Source: Neobacillus sp. DY30 (GTDB lineage Bacteria > Bacillota > Bacilli > Bacillales > Cytobacillaceae). Taken from it: a stretch of DNA of 64,000 bases. Position numbers and translations under genes: made by a program. The notes under the pieces are model-generated. The model searched no databases. It saw nothing but the letters and a program-made list of their open reading frames with translations, and was not told the origin of the DNA. How positions within the stretch are numbered: the stretch's first letter is position 1; every line of letters starts with the position of its first letter. Below are positions 41,107-50,135 of the stretch, piece after piece. The DNA is taken from positions 3,290,001 through 3,354,000 of the forward strand of contig NZ_CP126093.1 of the NCBI RefSeq assembly GCF_030123065.1, written 5' to 3'.

Positions 41107-42378
41107 ATGAATCAACAATTAGATCAAAAAGAAAAAACTGTACATGTAGAGGATATCATTATTGCCAGCCACACTATTAAGGATGTGATTTCGCCAACTC
41201 CTCTGCAGTATAATCACTTATTATCAGAGCGGTATAACTGTCATATTTATTTAAAAAGGGAGGACATGCAAAGTGTTCGATCCTTTAAAATCCGTGGTGC
41301 GTATAATCGCATTAAAAGGCTATCACCAGAAGAATTGGAAAATGGTATTATTTGTGCAAGTGCCGGAAATCACGCACAAGGGGTTGCATATTCTTGCAAT
41401 CACTTAAAAATTAACGGAAAAGTTTTTATGCCGAGTACTACTCCGAAGCAAAAGGTGAATCAAGTAAAATTTTGGGGTAAGGAACATGTGGAGATTGTTT
41501 TAGTAGGAGATACATTTGACGATGCATATGAAAAGGCGATGGAATGCAGTCAATCAGAAAATAGAACGTTTATCCATCCATTTGATGACCCAGATGTGAT
41601 TGCCGGTCAAGGTACTGTTGCAGTCGAGGTGCTGAATGATTGTCCTGATAAAATTGATTACCTATTTGGAGCGATTGGTGGAGGCGGCCTTTTATCTGGT
41701 GTTGGTACCTATATGAAGCATATTTCACCCGATACGCAATTAATTGGTGTAGAACCCCAAGGAGCAGCCGGGATGAAGGAGTCTATTTTTAATGGAGAAG
41801 TAACCTCTCTAAAAGAAATTGACCCATTTGTCGATGGGGCAGCAGTCAAGACTGTCGGTTCGATGACGTTTGAGATTTGTAAAGAGGTCGTTGATAAAAT
41901 TGTAGTCGTTCCTGAAGGAAAAGTCTGCACTACACTTTTATCCCTCTACAACGAAAATGCAATTGTTGTTGAACCAACCGGTGCACTCTCGATTGCGGCA
42001 CTCGACCAATTTACAGATGAAATTAAAGGCAAAACGGTTGTCTGTATCGTAAGTGGCGGAAACAACGATATCGGCCGAATGCAGGAAATCAAAGAGCGTT
42101 CGAAGTTATATGAGGGACTGCAGCATTACTTTATTGTACAATTCCCACAACGCCCAGGGGCATTGCGCGAATTTTTAGATGATGTCTTGGGGCCAAATGA
42201 CGATATCAGTCATTTTGAATATACGAAAAAGAACAACCGTGAAACGGGTCCAGCCTTAGTGGGAATTGAACTGAAGTGTAAAGACGATTACTTCCCGCTA
42301 ATGGAACGTATTAAGGCAAAGGGATTTGTTTACCGTGAAGTAAATAAAGACAGTACCCTGTTCCAAATGCTAGTTTAG
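41107..42378 (+). CDS. ilvA: Threonine ammonia-lyase (threonine dehydratase) IlvA
   Basis: The 423-residue PLP enzyme converts threonine to 2-oxobutanoate, first step to isoleucine. PLP-Lys motif SVRSFKIRGAYNRI lies near residue 60, the Gly-rich phosphate-binding loop AIGGGGLLSGVG near 190, and SGGNND near 318. The last 80 residues form one ACT-like regulatory domain (QHYFIVQFPQRPGALREFL), as in Bacillus IlvA. AGAGGAGG precedes the ATG. Controlled by the Ile-type T-box upstream and possibly by CcpA. Confidence 0.95.
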   Translation: MNQQLDQKEKTVHVEDIIIASHTIKDVISPTPLQYNHLLSERYNCHIYLKREDMQSVRSFKIRGAYNRIKRLSPEELENGIICASAGNHAQGVAYSCNHLKINGKVFMPSTTPKQKVNQVKFWGKEHVEIVLVGDTFDDAYEKAMECSQSENRTFIHPFDDPDVIAGQGTVAVEVLNDCPDKIDYLFGAIGGGGLLSGVGTYMKHISPDTQLIGVEPQGAAGMKESIFNGEVTSLKEIDPFVDGAAVKTVGSMTFEICKEVVDKIVVVPEGKVCTTLLSLYNENAIVVEPTGALSIAALDQFTDEIKGKTVVCIVSGGNNDIGRMQEIKERSKLYEGLQHYFIVQFPQRPGALREFLDDVLGPNDDISHFEYTKKNNRETGPALVGIELKCKDDYFPLMERIKAKGFVYREVNKDSTLFQMLV

Positions 42379-42387
42379 AACCATTTT

Positions 42388-42413
42388 AAGAGCCCAGTTT
42401 TTGGGCTTTTTTT
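42388..42413 (+). terminator. Terminator of ilvA
   Basis: AAGCCCA-like stem (AGCCCA / TGGGCT), 5-base T loop, seven T. Confidence 0.8.
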
Positions 42414-42507
42414 GCGTGGAAAATCTAATGGATAACAATTTTACCACTAGAAATGATTTTTCCTTTATAATGGTTTCAAGATGAAAATAAGGTAAGGTGG
42501 GGGCTAC

Positions 42508-44100
42508 GTGTCGAAAACAATTTATACAAATGGGATTATCTATACCCTCGATGCTAACCAGTCAGTGGCTGAGTCTGTGGTCATAGAGAATGGCAGGATT
42601 ATAGATTTAGGTTCACATCACGAGATGAGTCTACAATGGGGAAGAGCTGGTGTAAAAGTAATCGACTTACAAGGAAAAATGGTTACTCCAGGTCTAATAG
42701 ACAGCCACTTACACATGTCAGGTGTGGCATTTAATTTCTTAGATTTAGATTTAACAGGTGTCACATCTAAATCCGAAATGCTCAATAAAATAAAGGAAAA
42801 AGCAGCTGCCGTTCCTCCCGGTAAATGGCTGATTGGAATGGGCTGGGATGAGAATCTTTTTACAGAAGGATCGATTCCAACGATTGAGGAATTAGATTAC
42901 GTTGCTCCACATTGTCCGATTTACCTAAAAAGGATTTGCTATCATGCCTTTTTAGTTAATAGCAAAGCACTAGAAATGAGTCACTATCATCCATCCATTG
43001 AGGTCCCGCAAGGCGGAAGGGTGGTTTTGGATTCACATTCAAAAAAACCGACAGGGCTTCTGCTGGAGTCTGCTTCGCAATTAATTACCAAACATATCCC
43101 GGATAAAACATACGATGAGTTAAAAAGCGGGTTAGGTCAAGCCATGAAATTTGCAGTAAAAAAAGGCTTAACCAGCGTGCATACAAATGACCCGGCTTAT
43201 TTAGGCGGTCTGGAACAAACTTATCAAATGTATGATGAATTACTGAATCATGAACAACAAGGACTACGCTGCAACCTTTTGATTGATTATCCCTATCTCC
43301 CTGCCTTAAGGGAAAGAGGGATGTTTGCTGGTTTTGGCAGCGAAAAGCTGCAAATCGGCGCGATTAAAATATTTGCAGATGGTGCATTTGGAAGAAGAAC
43401 TGCTTTACTTTCGAAGCCTTATCATGATGAACCAGGTCAATTTGGAGAAGCGATGCAAACGGAAGAAGTTCTTTTTAACATTGTAAAGGACGCCCGTGCG
43501 CAATCTATGCCTATAGCTGTTCATACAATAGGAGATCAGGCATTGGAGAATGTTCTTAATATTTTAGACCAATTTCCAAAAGTGAACTATCGTGATCGGA
43601 TCATTCATACCTCCCTCGTTAGGGAAGATTTACTAGCACGATTAGCAGACCCGAGTATCGTGGCCGATATTCAACCTAGGTTTGTTGTTGGGGATTATCC
43701 ATGGGTACTCGAACGGATTGGCAAGGAAAGGGAACCCTATTTATATGCATGGAAATCCTTACTATCTAAAGGGGTTATTTGTGCCGGAGGGTCAGATGCA
43801 CCGGTTGAACCTGTTGACCCATTACTTGGGATTCATGCTGCGGTTACACGCAAAACGCCAGGTAAGAATGAGTGCTGGAATGAGAATCAAAAACTCTCTA
43901 TGCTTGAAGCCGTTAAGCTATTTAGCGTTGGCGGGGCTTATGCCACAAATGAAGAAGCAATAAAGGGTACCATTTCCAGAGGAAAGCTAGCGGATATGAC
44001 GGTATATTCTAAGAATCTCTTTGAATTGGACAATCCTGATGAACTATTAAATACAAAAATCGAAATGACCATTATTGATGGCGAAATACAAGAAGTATAA
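42508..44100 (+). CDS. Amidohydrolase family protein, YtcJ-like
   Basis: The 530-residue protein follows the YtcJ/amidohydrolase-3 layout: composite domain start TIYTNGIIYTLDANQS, metal motif GLIDSHLHMSG near residue 70, IAVHTIGDQALENV, the carboxylated-Lys/His region, and CAGGSDAPVEPVDPLLGIHAA with the catalytic Asp. It should hydrolyse C-N bonds of an unidentified substrate, cytoplasmic and metal-dependent. GTG start after GGTGGGGG. Terminator shared with the convergent yyaC. Confidence 0.88.
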   Translation: MSKTIYTNGIIYTLDANQSVAESVVIENGRIIDLGSHHEMSLQWGRAGVKVIDLQGKMVTPGLIDSHLHMSGVAFNFLDLDLTGVTSKSEMLNKIKEKAAAVPPGKWLIGMGWDENLFTEGSIPTIEELDYVAPHCPIYLKRICYHAFLVNSKALEMSHYHPSIEVPQGGRVVLDSHSKKPTGLLLESASQLITKHIPDKTYDELKSGLGQAMKFAVKKGLTSVHTNDPAYLGGLEQTYQMYDELLNHEQQGLRCNLLIDYPYLPALRERGMFAGFGSEKLQIGAIKIFADGAFGRRTALLSKPYHDEPGQFGEAMQTEEVLFNIVKDARAQSMPIAVHTIGDQALENVLNILDQFPKVNYRDRIIHTSLVREDLLARLADPSIVADIQPRFVVGDYPWVLERIGKEREPYLYAWKSLLSKGVICAGGSDAPVEPVDPLLGIHAAVTRKTPGKNECWNENQKLSMLEAVKLFSVGGAYATNEEAIKGTISRGKLADMTVYSKNLFELDNPDELLNTKIEMTIIDGEIQEV

Positions 44101-44102
44101 TA

Positions 44103-44138
44103 GAAAGGAGCATCGCAAATGGATGCTCCTTTCTTATT
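44103..44138. terminator. Bidirectional terminator
   Basis: AAAGGAGCATC / GATGCTCCTTT, 11 perfect pairs and a 7-base loop, between convergent genes. Confidence 0.75.
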
Positions 44139-44740
44139 TAGCAAATTTGTATCAGGGAATGATTGGATGGGTATTTAAAATATTGTCTGACCGTTAATGA
44201 GATTCCCTTGGCAATCATAATGGCCATTGTATAAATAAGATTTAGATCTGTACATAACAGTGAATTTTTTAATGAAGGATCATTCTCTAGGACCACACCT
44301 GTTATACTGCAGTTCCCAATTGGGGGAAGTGTATTGCCTAACCCGCTGCCCGGTACCACCGGTCCGTCCTTGACCACGATAGAATTTAGGAATTTTTCGC
44401 TGCCTAAAACACTATCAATTGCGAGAACAAAACTATTTTTGCGCAAGTTGAGCTGACTTAGTTCAGGAACAAGAGACGTCGCATCAAGCGGGGCACGCAG
44501 GTTTCCAAGAACGGTTAAGTGATTAGGAAAATTGTTGTTTAACAGACTTCCAACAAAAGGACCAAGGCTATCACCATTAATCCGGCTAGAGCCGATGCCA
44601 ATCACATAAATATGTTCAATACCATCTGGTATAAGAGAATAAAGCGCCTGGCGAATAAAGAGAGGTGCTAATCTATTATTATAGGGAATAACTATATTCG
44701 GTCTAGATTGTAAACTACTACTAACAGTGCTGCTACCCAT
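44138..44740 (-). CDS. yyaC: Spore protease YyaC
   Basis: The 200-residue protein resembles YyaC, a sporulation protein related to the GPR/HybD phosphorylase-like peptidase fold. IYVIGIGSSRINGDSLGPFVGSLL near 43-65, VLAIDSVLGSEKFLNSIVVKDGPVVPGSG near 105-132 and IGNCSITGVV are its conserved blocks. It is expressed in the mother cell or forespore and thought to help spore formation. ATG with GAGGTG upstream. The GPR-type role on SASPs is not shown for YyaC. Confidence 0.87.
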   Translation of the reverse strand: MGSSTVSSSLQSRPNIVIPYNNRLAPLFIRQALYSLIPDGIEHIYVIGIGSSRINGDSLGPFVGSLLNNNFPNHLTVLGNLRAPLDATSLVPELSQLNLRKNSFVLAIDSVLGSEKFLNSIVVKDGPVVPGSGLGNTLPPIGNCSITGVVLENDPSLKNSLLCTDLNLIYTMAIMIAKGISLTVRQYFKYPSNHSLIQIC

Positions 44741-44930
44741 GCTTTAACACCTCACCATTGTTTATATTGTCAAAAAATTCTTCACTCCTAATTAAAAATC
44801 CTTCTATTCTCGAAAAAATTATCAAACTGAAATTTTCCGAAAAGTCAACGTGCGATTCATAACAGGAATATGAAGGTAAAAAATAGAATAAAAGATAGTA
44901 AGTATTTTCAGAGGGGAGACTATTCTAGTC

Positions 44931-45302
44931 ATGTCAAATAATAAAGGGAAATACGACCCATACGCTAGTAATGAAGATTTAGAAGAGGCAAAGAAACTGC
45001 CCGGTTTTGGGAAGCCGCTTCCAAAAAATTTGTTCTCTGGTGATATCTACTCTAATTTTCTTAAAACCGCCAAAGATGCTGGATATTTACCACCATTTGT
45101 TGCATTGCAAAAGGAAATTAGAAATGATATGTCAAAGCTGCTTAACGCAATTGAAGGTGGATCTACAGAAGAGGAAATAAATCATTTAATTGATGAAATA
45201 AATGTGAAGGTAAAAAAATATAATATAGAATGTCCATCGAGTATGCAAAAGATGTTGGTTTCCTTAGAGGATATAGAACTTCATACAAAAATCTGGAAAT
45301 AG
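44931..45302 (+). CDS. DnaJ-C28-like conserved domain protein (DUF1992)
   Basis: The 123-residue protein carries the DUF1992 signature: KLPGFGKPLPKNLFSGDIY, then FLKTAKDAGYLPPFVALQKEI. It has no J domain. Bacillus members (YhdN-like) are small cytoplasmic proteins of unknown role. The start ATG has GAGGGGAG upstream. Monocistronic by spacing. Confidence 0.85.
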   Translation: MSNNKGKYDPYASNEDLEEAKKLPGFGKPLPKNLFSGDIYSNFLKTAKDAGYLPPFVALQKEIRNDMSKLLNAIEGGSTEEEINHLIDEINVKVKKYNIECPSSMQKMLVSLEDIELHTKIWK

Positions 45303-45431
45303 GTTACGGAATGTACTATTCATAATATTAGATAACAGGTACTAAAATTAACAACGAGTATCTCGTTATTTAGTTAACATACAAATGACTAAACAATTAG
45401 AGCTTCGTAAAATGATTAGGAGTGTGGAGAT

Positions 45432-45893
45432 ATGGACGATCGTTTTTTTCGAAATGCAATGGGGAAATTTGCAACGGGAATAACCGTTGTTTCAACGGAA
45501 GTTGAGGGTGAAGCACATGGTATGACAGCGAACGCATTTGTATCTGTCTCACTAAATCCTAAATTAATTCTTGTTTCCATCGACAAAAGGGCAAGGATGC
45601 TTCCATTGATTCAAAAATCCAAAAAATTTGCCGTTAGCTTTCTATCCGCAGACCAGCAAACAGAATCTATGCGTTTTGCAGGGCAAATCAAAGAGGAAAC
45701 TCCCTATAACTTTGAACGATTTGGTAATCTGCCCGTTATCAAGGGGGCCCTTGCGAACATGACATGTAATCTTTATAACGAGGTTGAGGCAGGAGATCAC
45801 GTTTTATTTATAGGTGAGGTTACTGAATTAAAGGTAAACGAAGGGAATCCGTTGCTATATTTCGGTGGCCAATATCGAAAATTATCAGAATAA
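45432..45893 (+). CDS. Flavin reductase family protein
   Basis: The 153-residue FMN-binding split-barrel protein reads FRNAMGKFATGITVVSTEVEGEAHGMTANAFVSVSLNP, the flavin reductase-like domain start, followed by KFAVSFLSADQQ and HVLFIGEVTEL. It should reduce free flavin with NAD(P)H, perhaps for a two-component monooxygenase, but none is adjacent. GGAGTGTGGAG precedes the ATG. Terminator follows. Confidence 0.9.
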   Translation: MDDRFFRNAMGKFATGITVVSTEVEGEAHGMTANAFVSVSLNPKLILVSIDKRARMLPLIQKSKKFAVSFLSADQQTESMRFAGQIKEETPYNFERFGNLPVIKGALANMTCNLYNEVEAGDHVLFIGEVTELKVNEGNPLLYFGGQYRKLSE

Positions 45894-45900
45894 CGTCTTA

Positions 45901-45930
45901 GAAAAGCTGTCACATGGCAGCTTTTTCTTA
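45901..45930 (+). terminator. Terminator of the flavin reductase gene
   Basis: AAAAGCTG / CAGCTTTT with an 8-base loop and T tail. Confidence 0.7.
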
Positions 45931-45978
45931 TTGTGATTCTGCTCAGGTTCTGTACAATTAGAAAAGGAGGGATTGTCC

Positions 45979-46209
45979 GTGTTAAAGAAAATTAGACTTA
46001 TTTTAGGCATTATTGTATTAATTTTAGCTTTATTTGGATTGATTACGAAGAACTTTGTTGCTCAGCCCTTTATGATGTTAGGTTTATTTGCCTTCATCTT
46101 AGTGGGAGGTATAGATGAACTGAACCAAGGAAAAAAACGACGTGGTTATGTCAGTATCTTTGCAGCAATATTCGTTTTTGCGGTTGTAATCAAAACTATC
46201 TTTCCATAA
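45979..46209 (+). CDS. DUF3953 family small membrane protein
   Basis: About 76 residues with two or three hydrophobic helices: IRLILGIIVLILALFGLI, FMMLGLFAFILVGG and VSIFAAIFVFAVVI, separated by the basic loop GKKRRGY. This is the DUF3953 pattern. AAGGAGG lies 8 bases before the GTG at 45979; a TTG at 45973 is too close. Function unknown, predicted cytoplasmic membrane. Confidence 0.8.
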   Translation: MLKKIRLILGIIVLILALFGLITKNFVAQPFMMLGLFAFILVGGIDELNQGKKRRGYVSIFAAIFVFAVVIKTIFP

Positions 46210-46223
46210 AGCAGTGAATGGAA

Positions 46224-46255
46224 GAGACCTTCAATGATTTGAAGGTCTTTTTTAT
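46224..46255 (+). terminator. Terminator of the DUF3953 gene
   Basis: AGACCTTCAA / TTGAAGGTCT, 10 pairs, short loop, six T. Confidence 0.8.
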
Positions 46256-46404
46256 ATTATCGGGGACCAAATACGAAAAAAATTACCCCAAATTATTTCC
46301 CAACTCTACTGTACTAACAATCTATTGATTTAATGGAAATTTCTAAATAAACTCAATATTGCAGCACTAAGTAAGCTGTACATAAAAATAGGAGGGAAAA
46401 TTAG

Positions 46405-47673
46405 ATGAAGAAGAAAAAAAAGATTGCCTCTGCATTACTAGCATTAACAATGGGGGTTTCGTTGTTTGCATCTGCCGCTTATGGGGAGGTCACGGATTCA
46501 AAAGAAACCTACCGAGTCATTATTAATGGTCCGAGTTCTGAAAAAGCAAAAGCAAAACAAACAACGGGAGCACGCTGGGATTTTGGGTCTGAAGGATATA
46601 CCACAACGGTAAATGCGAAGCAGTATCAAGCATTACAAAATAATAAAAATTTAACGATTGACATGGTTTCTGAGGTCCAGTTAGATCGTATTGAAAATAC
46701 TTCAAAAGACAAAATTGGAACAACTGCGATTACATCACTTCCAAGTGACCGAACACCTTGGGGTATGCAAGCTATCTACAATGATCCAAACCTTACAAGC
46801 ACATCAGGTGGAGCTGGAATTAAGGTAGCCGTTTTAGATACAGGTACGTATATTAACCATTATGATCTAGTAGGAAGTGCTGAACAATGTAAAGACTTTA
46901 CACAATCTTCATCACCTATTATTAATAATTCATGTACAGACCGGAATGGACATGGTACTCATGTTGCGGGAACTGTTCTCGCTCATGGTGCTTCAGATGG
47001 ATTAGGTATCTATGGAGTAGCACCGCAGGCAAAGCTTTGGGCATATAAGGTTTTAACGGACAGTGGGTCTGGATATTCAGATGATATTGCTGGTGCCATT
47101 CGTCATGTAGCAGATGAAGCCGTAAGAACAGGTTCAAAAGTGGTACTATCGATGTCACTTGGATCCAGCGGCAAAGATACCTTGATTGCCAGCGCAGTAG
47201 ATTATGCCTATGGCAAGGGAGTCCTAGTTGTAGCGGCTGCCGGGAATGACGGCTATGCTTCCAATACGATCGGGTACCCAGGTGCATTAAAGAACGCAGT
47301 AGCAGTATCTGCTTTAGAAAACGTTCAACAAAATGGCACCTACCGCGTGGCTAATTTCTCATCTCGTGGTAACCCTTTAACCGATGGTGACTATGTTATT
47401 CAAGAAAGAGATGTAGAGATATCCGCACCAGGTGCTGCAATAGAATCAACTTGGTATGATGGGAATTACAATACGATTAGTGGAACCTCCATGGCAACTC
47501 CTCACGTTTCAGGCTTAGCAGCAAAAATTTGGTCATCTAACACATCTTGGTCGAACGCTCAGCTTCGTTCTGAGTTACAAAGAAGAGCCAAACTGTATGA
47601 TATTAAGGGCGGATATGGTGCAACAACCGGGGATGACTATGCTTCAGGATTTGGTTTTGCAAGAGTAAGATAA
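46405..47673 (+). CDS. Secreted subtilisin-family serine protease (S8), sphericase/S41-like
   Basis: The 422-residue precursor has a Sec signal (ASALLALTMGVSLFASAAYG), an inhibitor I9-type propeptide (about 28-110) and an S8 catalytic domain. The catalytic residues are visible: Asp145 in VLDTGTY, His183 in GHGTHVAG and Ser362 in GTSMATPHVSG. Cys162 and Cys177 (EQCKDF, NSCTDR) probably form a disulfide. Layout and length resemble sphericase and the cold-active subtilisins of Bacillus. Extracellular. GGAGGG before the ATG. No terminal anchor or PKD domain. Confidence 0.92.
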   Translation: MKKKKKIASALLALTMGVSLFASAAYGEVTDSKETYRVIINGPSSEKAKAKQTTGARWDFGSEGYTTTVNAKQYQALQNNKNLTIDMVSEVQLDRIENTSKDKIGTTAITSLPSDRTPWGMQAIYNDPNLTSTSGGAGIKVAVLDTGTYINHYDLVGSAEQCKDFTQSSSPIINNSCTDRNGHGTHVAGTVLAHGASDGLGIYGVAPQAKLWAYKVLTDSGSGYSDDIAGAIRHVADEAVRTGSKVVLSMSLGSSGKDTLIASAVDYAYGKGVLVVAAAGNDGYASNTIGYPGALKNAVAVSALENVQQNGTYRVANFSSRGNPLTDGDYVIQERDVEISAPGAAIESTWYDGNYNTISGTSMATPHVSGLAAKIWSSNTSWSNAQLRSELQRRAKLYDIKGGYGATTGDDYASGFGFARVR

Positions 47674-47684
47674 TAATAGAGAAT

Positions 47685-47715
47685 AAGCCATCTGATTTAT
47701 CAGATGGCTTTTTCA
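47685..47715. terminator. Bidirectional terminator between subtilisin and EamA genes
   Basis: AAGCCATCTGAT / ATCAGATGGCTT, perfect pairs with a minimal loop, then TTTTTC. Confidence 0.85.
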
Positions 47716-48627
47716 TTACCTTTTGACAACAGAAAGTATAAAGATCGTTGCGATAATCATAAAGGCTCCCATCCATTCAATTGGACTGAAAGGAACATGA
47801 AGCCAAGCTACTGCAAGAAATGCGGCAGAGAGTGGTTCAATACAGGCTAGCAGGCTTGCCTCAGATGCTTTTATGTATTTTAAGCTTTCCATAAAGCATA
47901 GAAATGCGAGTAATGTACCCACGAGTACGACAAAGGCAACTCCCATAAACGAAGCAGGTGACCAGTGGCCTTCAAATTTCCATGGAGGATGGAAGAAGCT
48001 CAAACCAATACCTCCAATTAACATACCCCAGCCGACTGTTAACGTTGTTCCCCATTTTGAGAGCAATTTTACCGGATAAAGAGTATAAAATGCCAAAGCA
48101 AAAGCAGATAGTATCCCCCAGCCAAAGGCAGAGGGTGATATCGATAATGACTGGATATTTCCTTTTGTGACCAGCATGAATGTCCCGCCTAGCGCAAACA
48201 CTATGGCGGTCACCTCATGTTTTACCGGCAATGACTTTGTACGGAAGCAGAAATATAAAGCAATTAATACCGGGGCCAAGTATTGCAAAATGGTGGCAGT
48301 GGCAGCATTGCCTTGTTCAATCGCCATAAAAAAAGTATATTGAACACCGAGCATACCAAGAATACCAAACACCACTAGCTGTAAACTATCATGCTTATTT
48401 TTCCAAATACTCCAGATGTTTTGTTTCCCAACTATATGAGCAAAAAGTAATAAACCCATACCAGCCAAAAGTAGCCGTATTACTACCAGCCAGTTAGTAC
48501 TGAAGCCTTGCTGATGAAAAAGGTATTGAGCAACTGTTCCTGAAACACCCCATGACGTCGCGGCAATTAGGACTAGTAGTATTCCTTTTGTCCGCGGGTA
48601 CGACAAAGTAGCACCAATCGTGGTCAA
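47716..48627 (-). CDS. EamA family transporter (DMT superfamily)
   Basis: The 303-residue protein has ten predicted helices in two EamA repeats: GILLVLIAATSWGVSGTVAQYLF at the N-terminus and SPSAFGWGILSAFALAFYTLYPVKLL in the second half. Resembles Bacillus metabolite exporters of the YicL/RhaT-like group. TTG start after GGGAGGGG. Substrate unknown. Confidence 0.88.
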   Translation of the reverse strand: MTTIGATLSYPRTKGILLVLIAATSWGVSGTVAQYLFHQQGFSTNWLVVIRLLLAGMGLLLFAHIVGKQNIWSIWKNKHDSLQLVVFGILGMLGVQYTFFMAIEQGNAATATILQYLAPVLIALYFCFRTKSLPVKHEVTAIVFALGGTFMLVTKGNIQSLSISPSAFGWGILSAFALAFYTLYPVKLLSKWGTTLTVGWGMLIGGIGLSFFHPPWKFEGHWSPASFMGVAFVVLVGTLLAFLCFMESLKYIKASEASLLACIEPLSAAFLAVAWLHVPFSPIEWMGAFMIIATIFILSVVKR

Positions 48628-48704
48628 AGATATCCCCTCCCAAATAAACCATTCTATAAATTTACCAGAAATTAAAAAAGTTTAAAAGAGGAAAAACTCA
48701 AAAG

Positions 48705-48742
48705 AAAAGTCATTAGACCGGTTCAGGTCTAATGACTTTTCA
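48705..48742 (-). terminator. Terminator of the 134-residue gene
   Basis: AAAAGTCATTAGACC / GGTCTAATGACTTTT, 15 perfect pairs and a 6-base loop; T-rich tail on the minus strand. Confidence 0.85.
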
Positions 48743-48743
48743 A

Positions 48744-49148
48744 TCACCTTGGTGTTAATGTCTTTACAGAAATCGCTGGGGAGTAGGAGGTAACAATACA
48801 GCCGTCTAGATTGCTTTCATTCAATAATCCCAGTTGGAGTGCAGACTTAATTTTGACGTCATCTGGTTTTTTTACAACCTGAATGAGATCGTTCATCTGT
48901 AATTCTTCTAATCTTTTGACTGTCACTTCTTCATTATATTTTTCCGTTTTTCTAATTTGACGCTGAAGCTTATACCCATTTATTGTAATTTCGGCCTTTT
49001 TTGCAGGACCTACAAGTTTATTAAAATAGTCTTGAAATAAATCCTTTAATTGATTCATTTCCAGCTCAATTTCCTTTTTCTTCTTATTAAGCTCATAATA
49101 TTTTACCAACATCTCATCTGTAATGAAGGAATCATTCTGTTTAACCAA
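48744..49148 (-). CDS. Hypothetical coiled-coil protein, 134 residues
   Basis: TTG start with GAGGAG upstream. The first 50 residues form a charged coiled-coil-like helix (KYYELNKKKKEIELEMNQLKD), followed by a strand-rich middle (AEITINGYKLQRQIRKTEKY) and a C-terminal part with EELQMNDLIQVVKKPDD. The layout recalls phage or plasmid small proteins used in host-nuclease inhibition or nucleoid functions, but nothing is certain. Monocistronic. Confidence 0.65.
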   Translation of the reverse strand: MVKQNDSFITDEMLVKYYELNKKKKEIELEMNQLKDLFQDYFNKLVGPAKKAEITINGYKLQRQIRKTEKYNEEVTVKRLEELQMNDLIQVVKKPDDVKIKSALQLGLLNESNLDGCIVTSYSPAISVKTLTPR

Positions 49149-49310
49149 GATCCTCTCCTCCTCATCGAACGTATATTCTATTGTATTAGCACCATTAGGG
49201 TATTAGTACCATTAACCTTCTACAAATATTTTAAAATACGCAATTTTTGAAAATGGGATGGGATGCGAATGCGATAAAAAATTTCCTTCTGACCGCTGCG
49301 TTTGGCTAGG

Positions 49311-49403
49311 TATAATTAAGGATATCAGAAAATAAGATGAAGGTAGGATTTGCCCATGCACATCGGTTTCGCTACATAGGGATAAAGACTCCCATGTATG
49401 GGC
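49311..49403 (+). promoter_or_regulatory. Promoter and structured leader of the cytochrome c lipoprotein gene
   Basis: TATAAT at 49311-49316 is followed, 35 bases later, by GCCCATGCACAT ... ATGTATGGGC (49352-49403), a stem with a 2-base bulge and a large inner loop. It ends about 20 bases before the ribosome site, so folding could affect stability or translation. Not a riboswitch I recognise. Confidence 0.4.
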
Positions 49404-49432
49404 GATTTAAAAATTGAATAGAGGTGATAGGG

Positions 49433-49831
49433 TTGAAGAAGATTTTAAGTATTGTATTTTTTATGTTCCTAGCAGCTCTGCTGGCTGCTTGTGGGAATGA
49501 AGAACCGACTGCAAGTGATAAGCCTGCAGCTGAAGAAACAGCTGGCGGTGAAGATTCAAGCGGGGACAGTGATTCTGATACTACAGGAGATTCAACAGCA
49601 ACATCTCTAGCAGGCAATGAAGTTTTCCAAAAGAGCTGCATTACATGTCACAGTTCTGGTGACATTACAGGTGGTCAGGCGAAGCTTGATGGTGCCAAAA
49701 TTCATGCAGATTTTAAAACAAAAGAGGACCTCTTAGGTTTTGTTGAAAAAAACATGCCGAAAAGTGCTCCTGGCTCCTTATCGGCCGCAGAGTACCAAGC
49801 AGTAGTAGACTATTTATGGGATCAAAAATAA
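49433..49831 (+). CDS. Membrane-anchored lipoprotein cytochrome c (c-551 type, CccB-like)
   Basis: About 132 residues. A lipoprotein signal ends in LLAAC (Cys about 19-20), followed by an acidic Ser/Asp/Glu linker of 35-40 residues. The heme-binding CITCH is near residue 67-71, with a distal Met probably in KNMPKSAPGS. The C-terminal helix is LSAAEYQAVVDYLWDQK. It resembles B. subtilis CccB, which carries electrons on the outer face of the membrane. GAGGTG lies 7 bases before the TTG at 49433. Strong terminator. Confidence 0.88.
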   Translation: MKKILSIVFFMFLAALLAACGNEEPTASDKPAAEETAGGEDSSGDSDSDTTGDSTATSLAGNEVFQKSCITCHSSGDITGGQAKLDGAKIHADFKTKEDLLGFVEKNMPKSAPGSLSAAEYQAVVDYLWDQK

Positions 49832-49833
49832 TA

Positions 49834-49873
49834 AAAAAAGGTATTGGTTCGAAAGCGAACCAATACCTTTTTA
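49834..49873 (+). terminator. Terminator of the cytochrome gene
   Basis: AAAAAGGTATTGGTTCG / CGAACCAATACCTTTTT, 17 perfect pairs with a 4-base loop. Confidence 0.9.
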
Positions 49874-49937
49874 ACGTCACATAAAGAAGGAAAAAGTGTG
49901 CACTATAAAGGTACATAAAATATTGGATGGGATTCTT

Positions 49938-50060
49938 GTGCACTTATTATTTGAATTAATTGTTAGTTTCATTGTAGAAGTTCTTTTTCATGGTGTCATT
50001 CGATGGATAGGAAAATTGTTTCTTTTGGTTGGCAGGCTGCTTAAAATGTTTAAAAGATAA
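49938..50060 (+). CDS. Small hydrophobic hypothetical protein, 40 residues
   Basis: GTG start after GGATGGG, reading MHLLFELIVSFIVEVLFHGV and then IRWIGKLFLLVGRLLKMFKR. Two amphipathic or hydrophobic segments with a basic end suggest a small membrane-associated peptide. Not recognised, but similar short hydrophobic ORFs with basic tails are common in Bacillus genomes. Confidence 0.45.
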   Translation: MHLLFELIVSFIVEVLFHGVIRWIGKLFLLVGRLLKMFKR

Positions 50061-50135
50061 GTCTTATTTTTTCTCATCCAGCATCGTGCTGGATCGTATA
50101 CATGCCTAATTATCTAAAATTAAGCTTAAGCAGTT

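Noticed and set aside
46922..47287. His-rich minus-strand ORF inside the subtilisin gene
   Set aside because: Antisense shadow of the S8 catalytic domain, no start signals.
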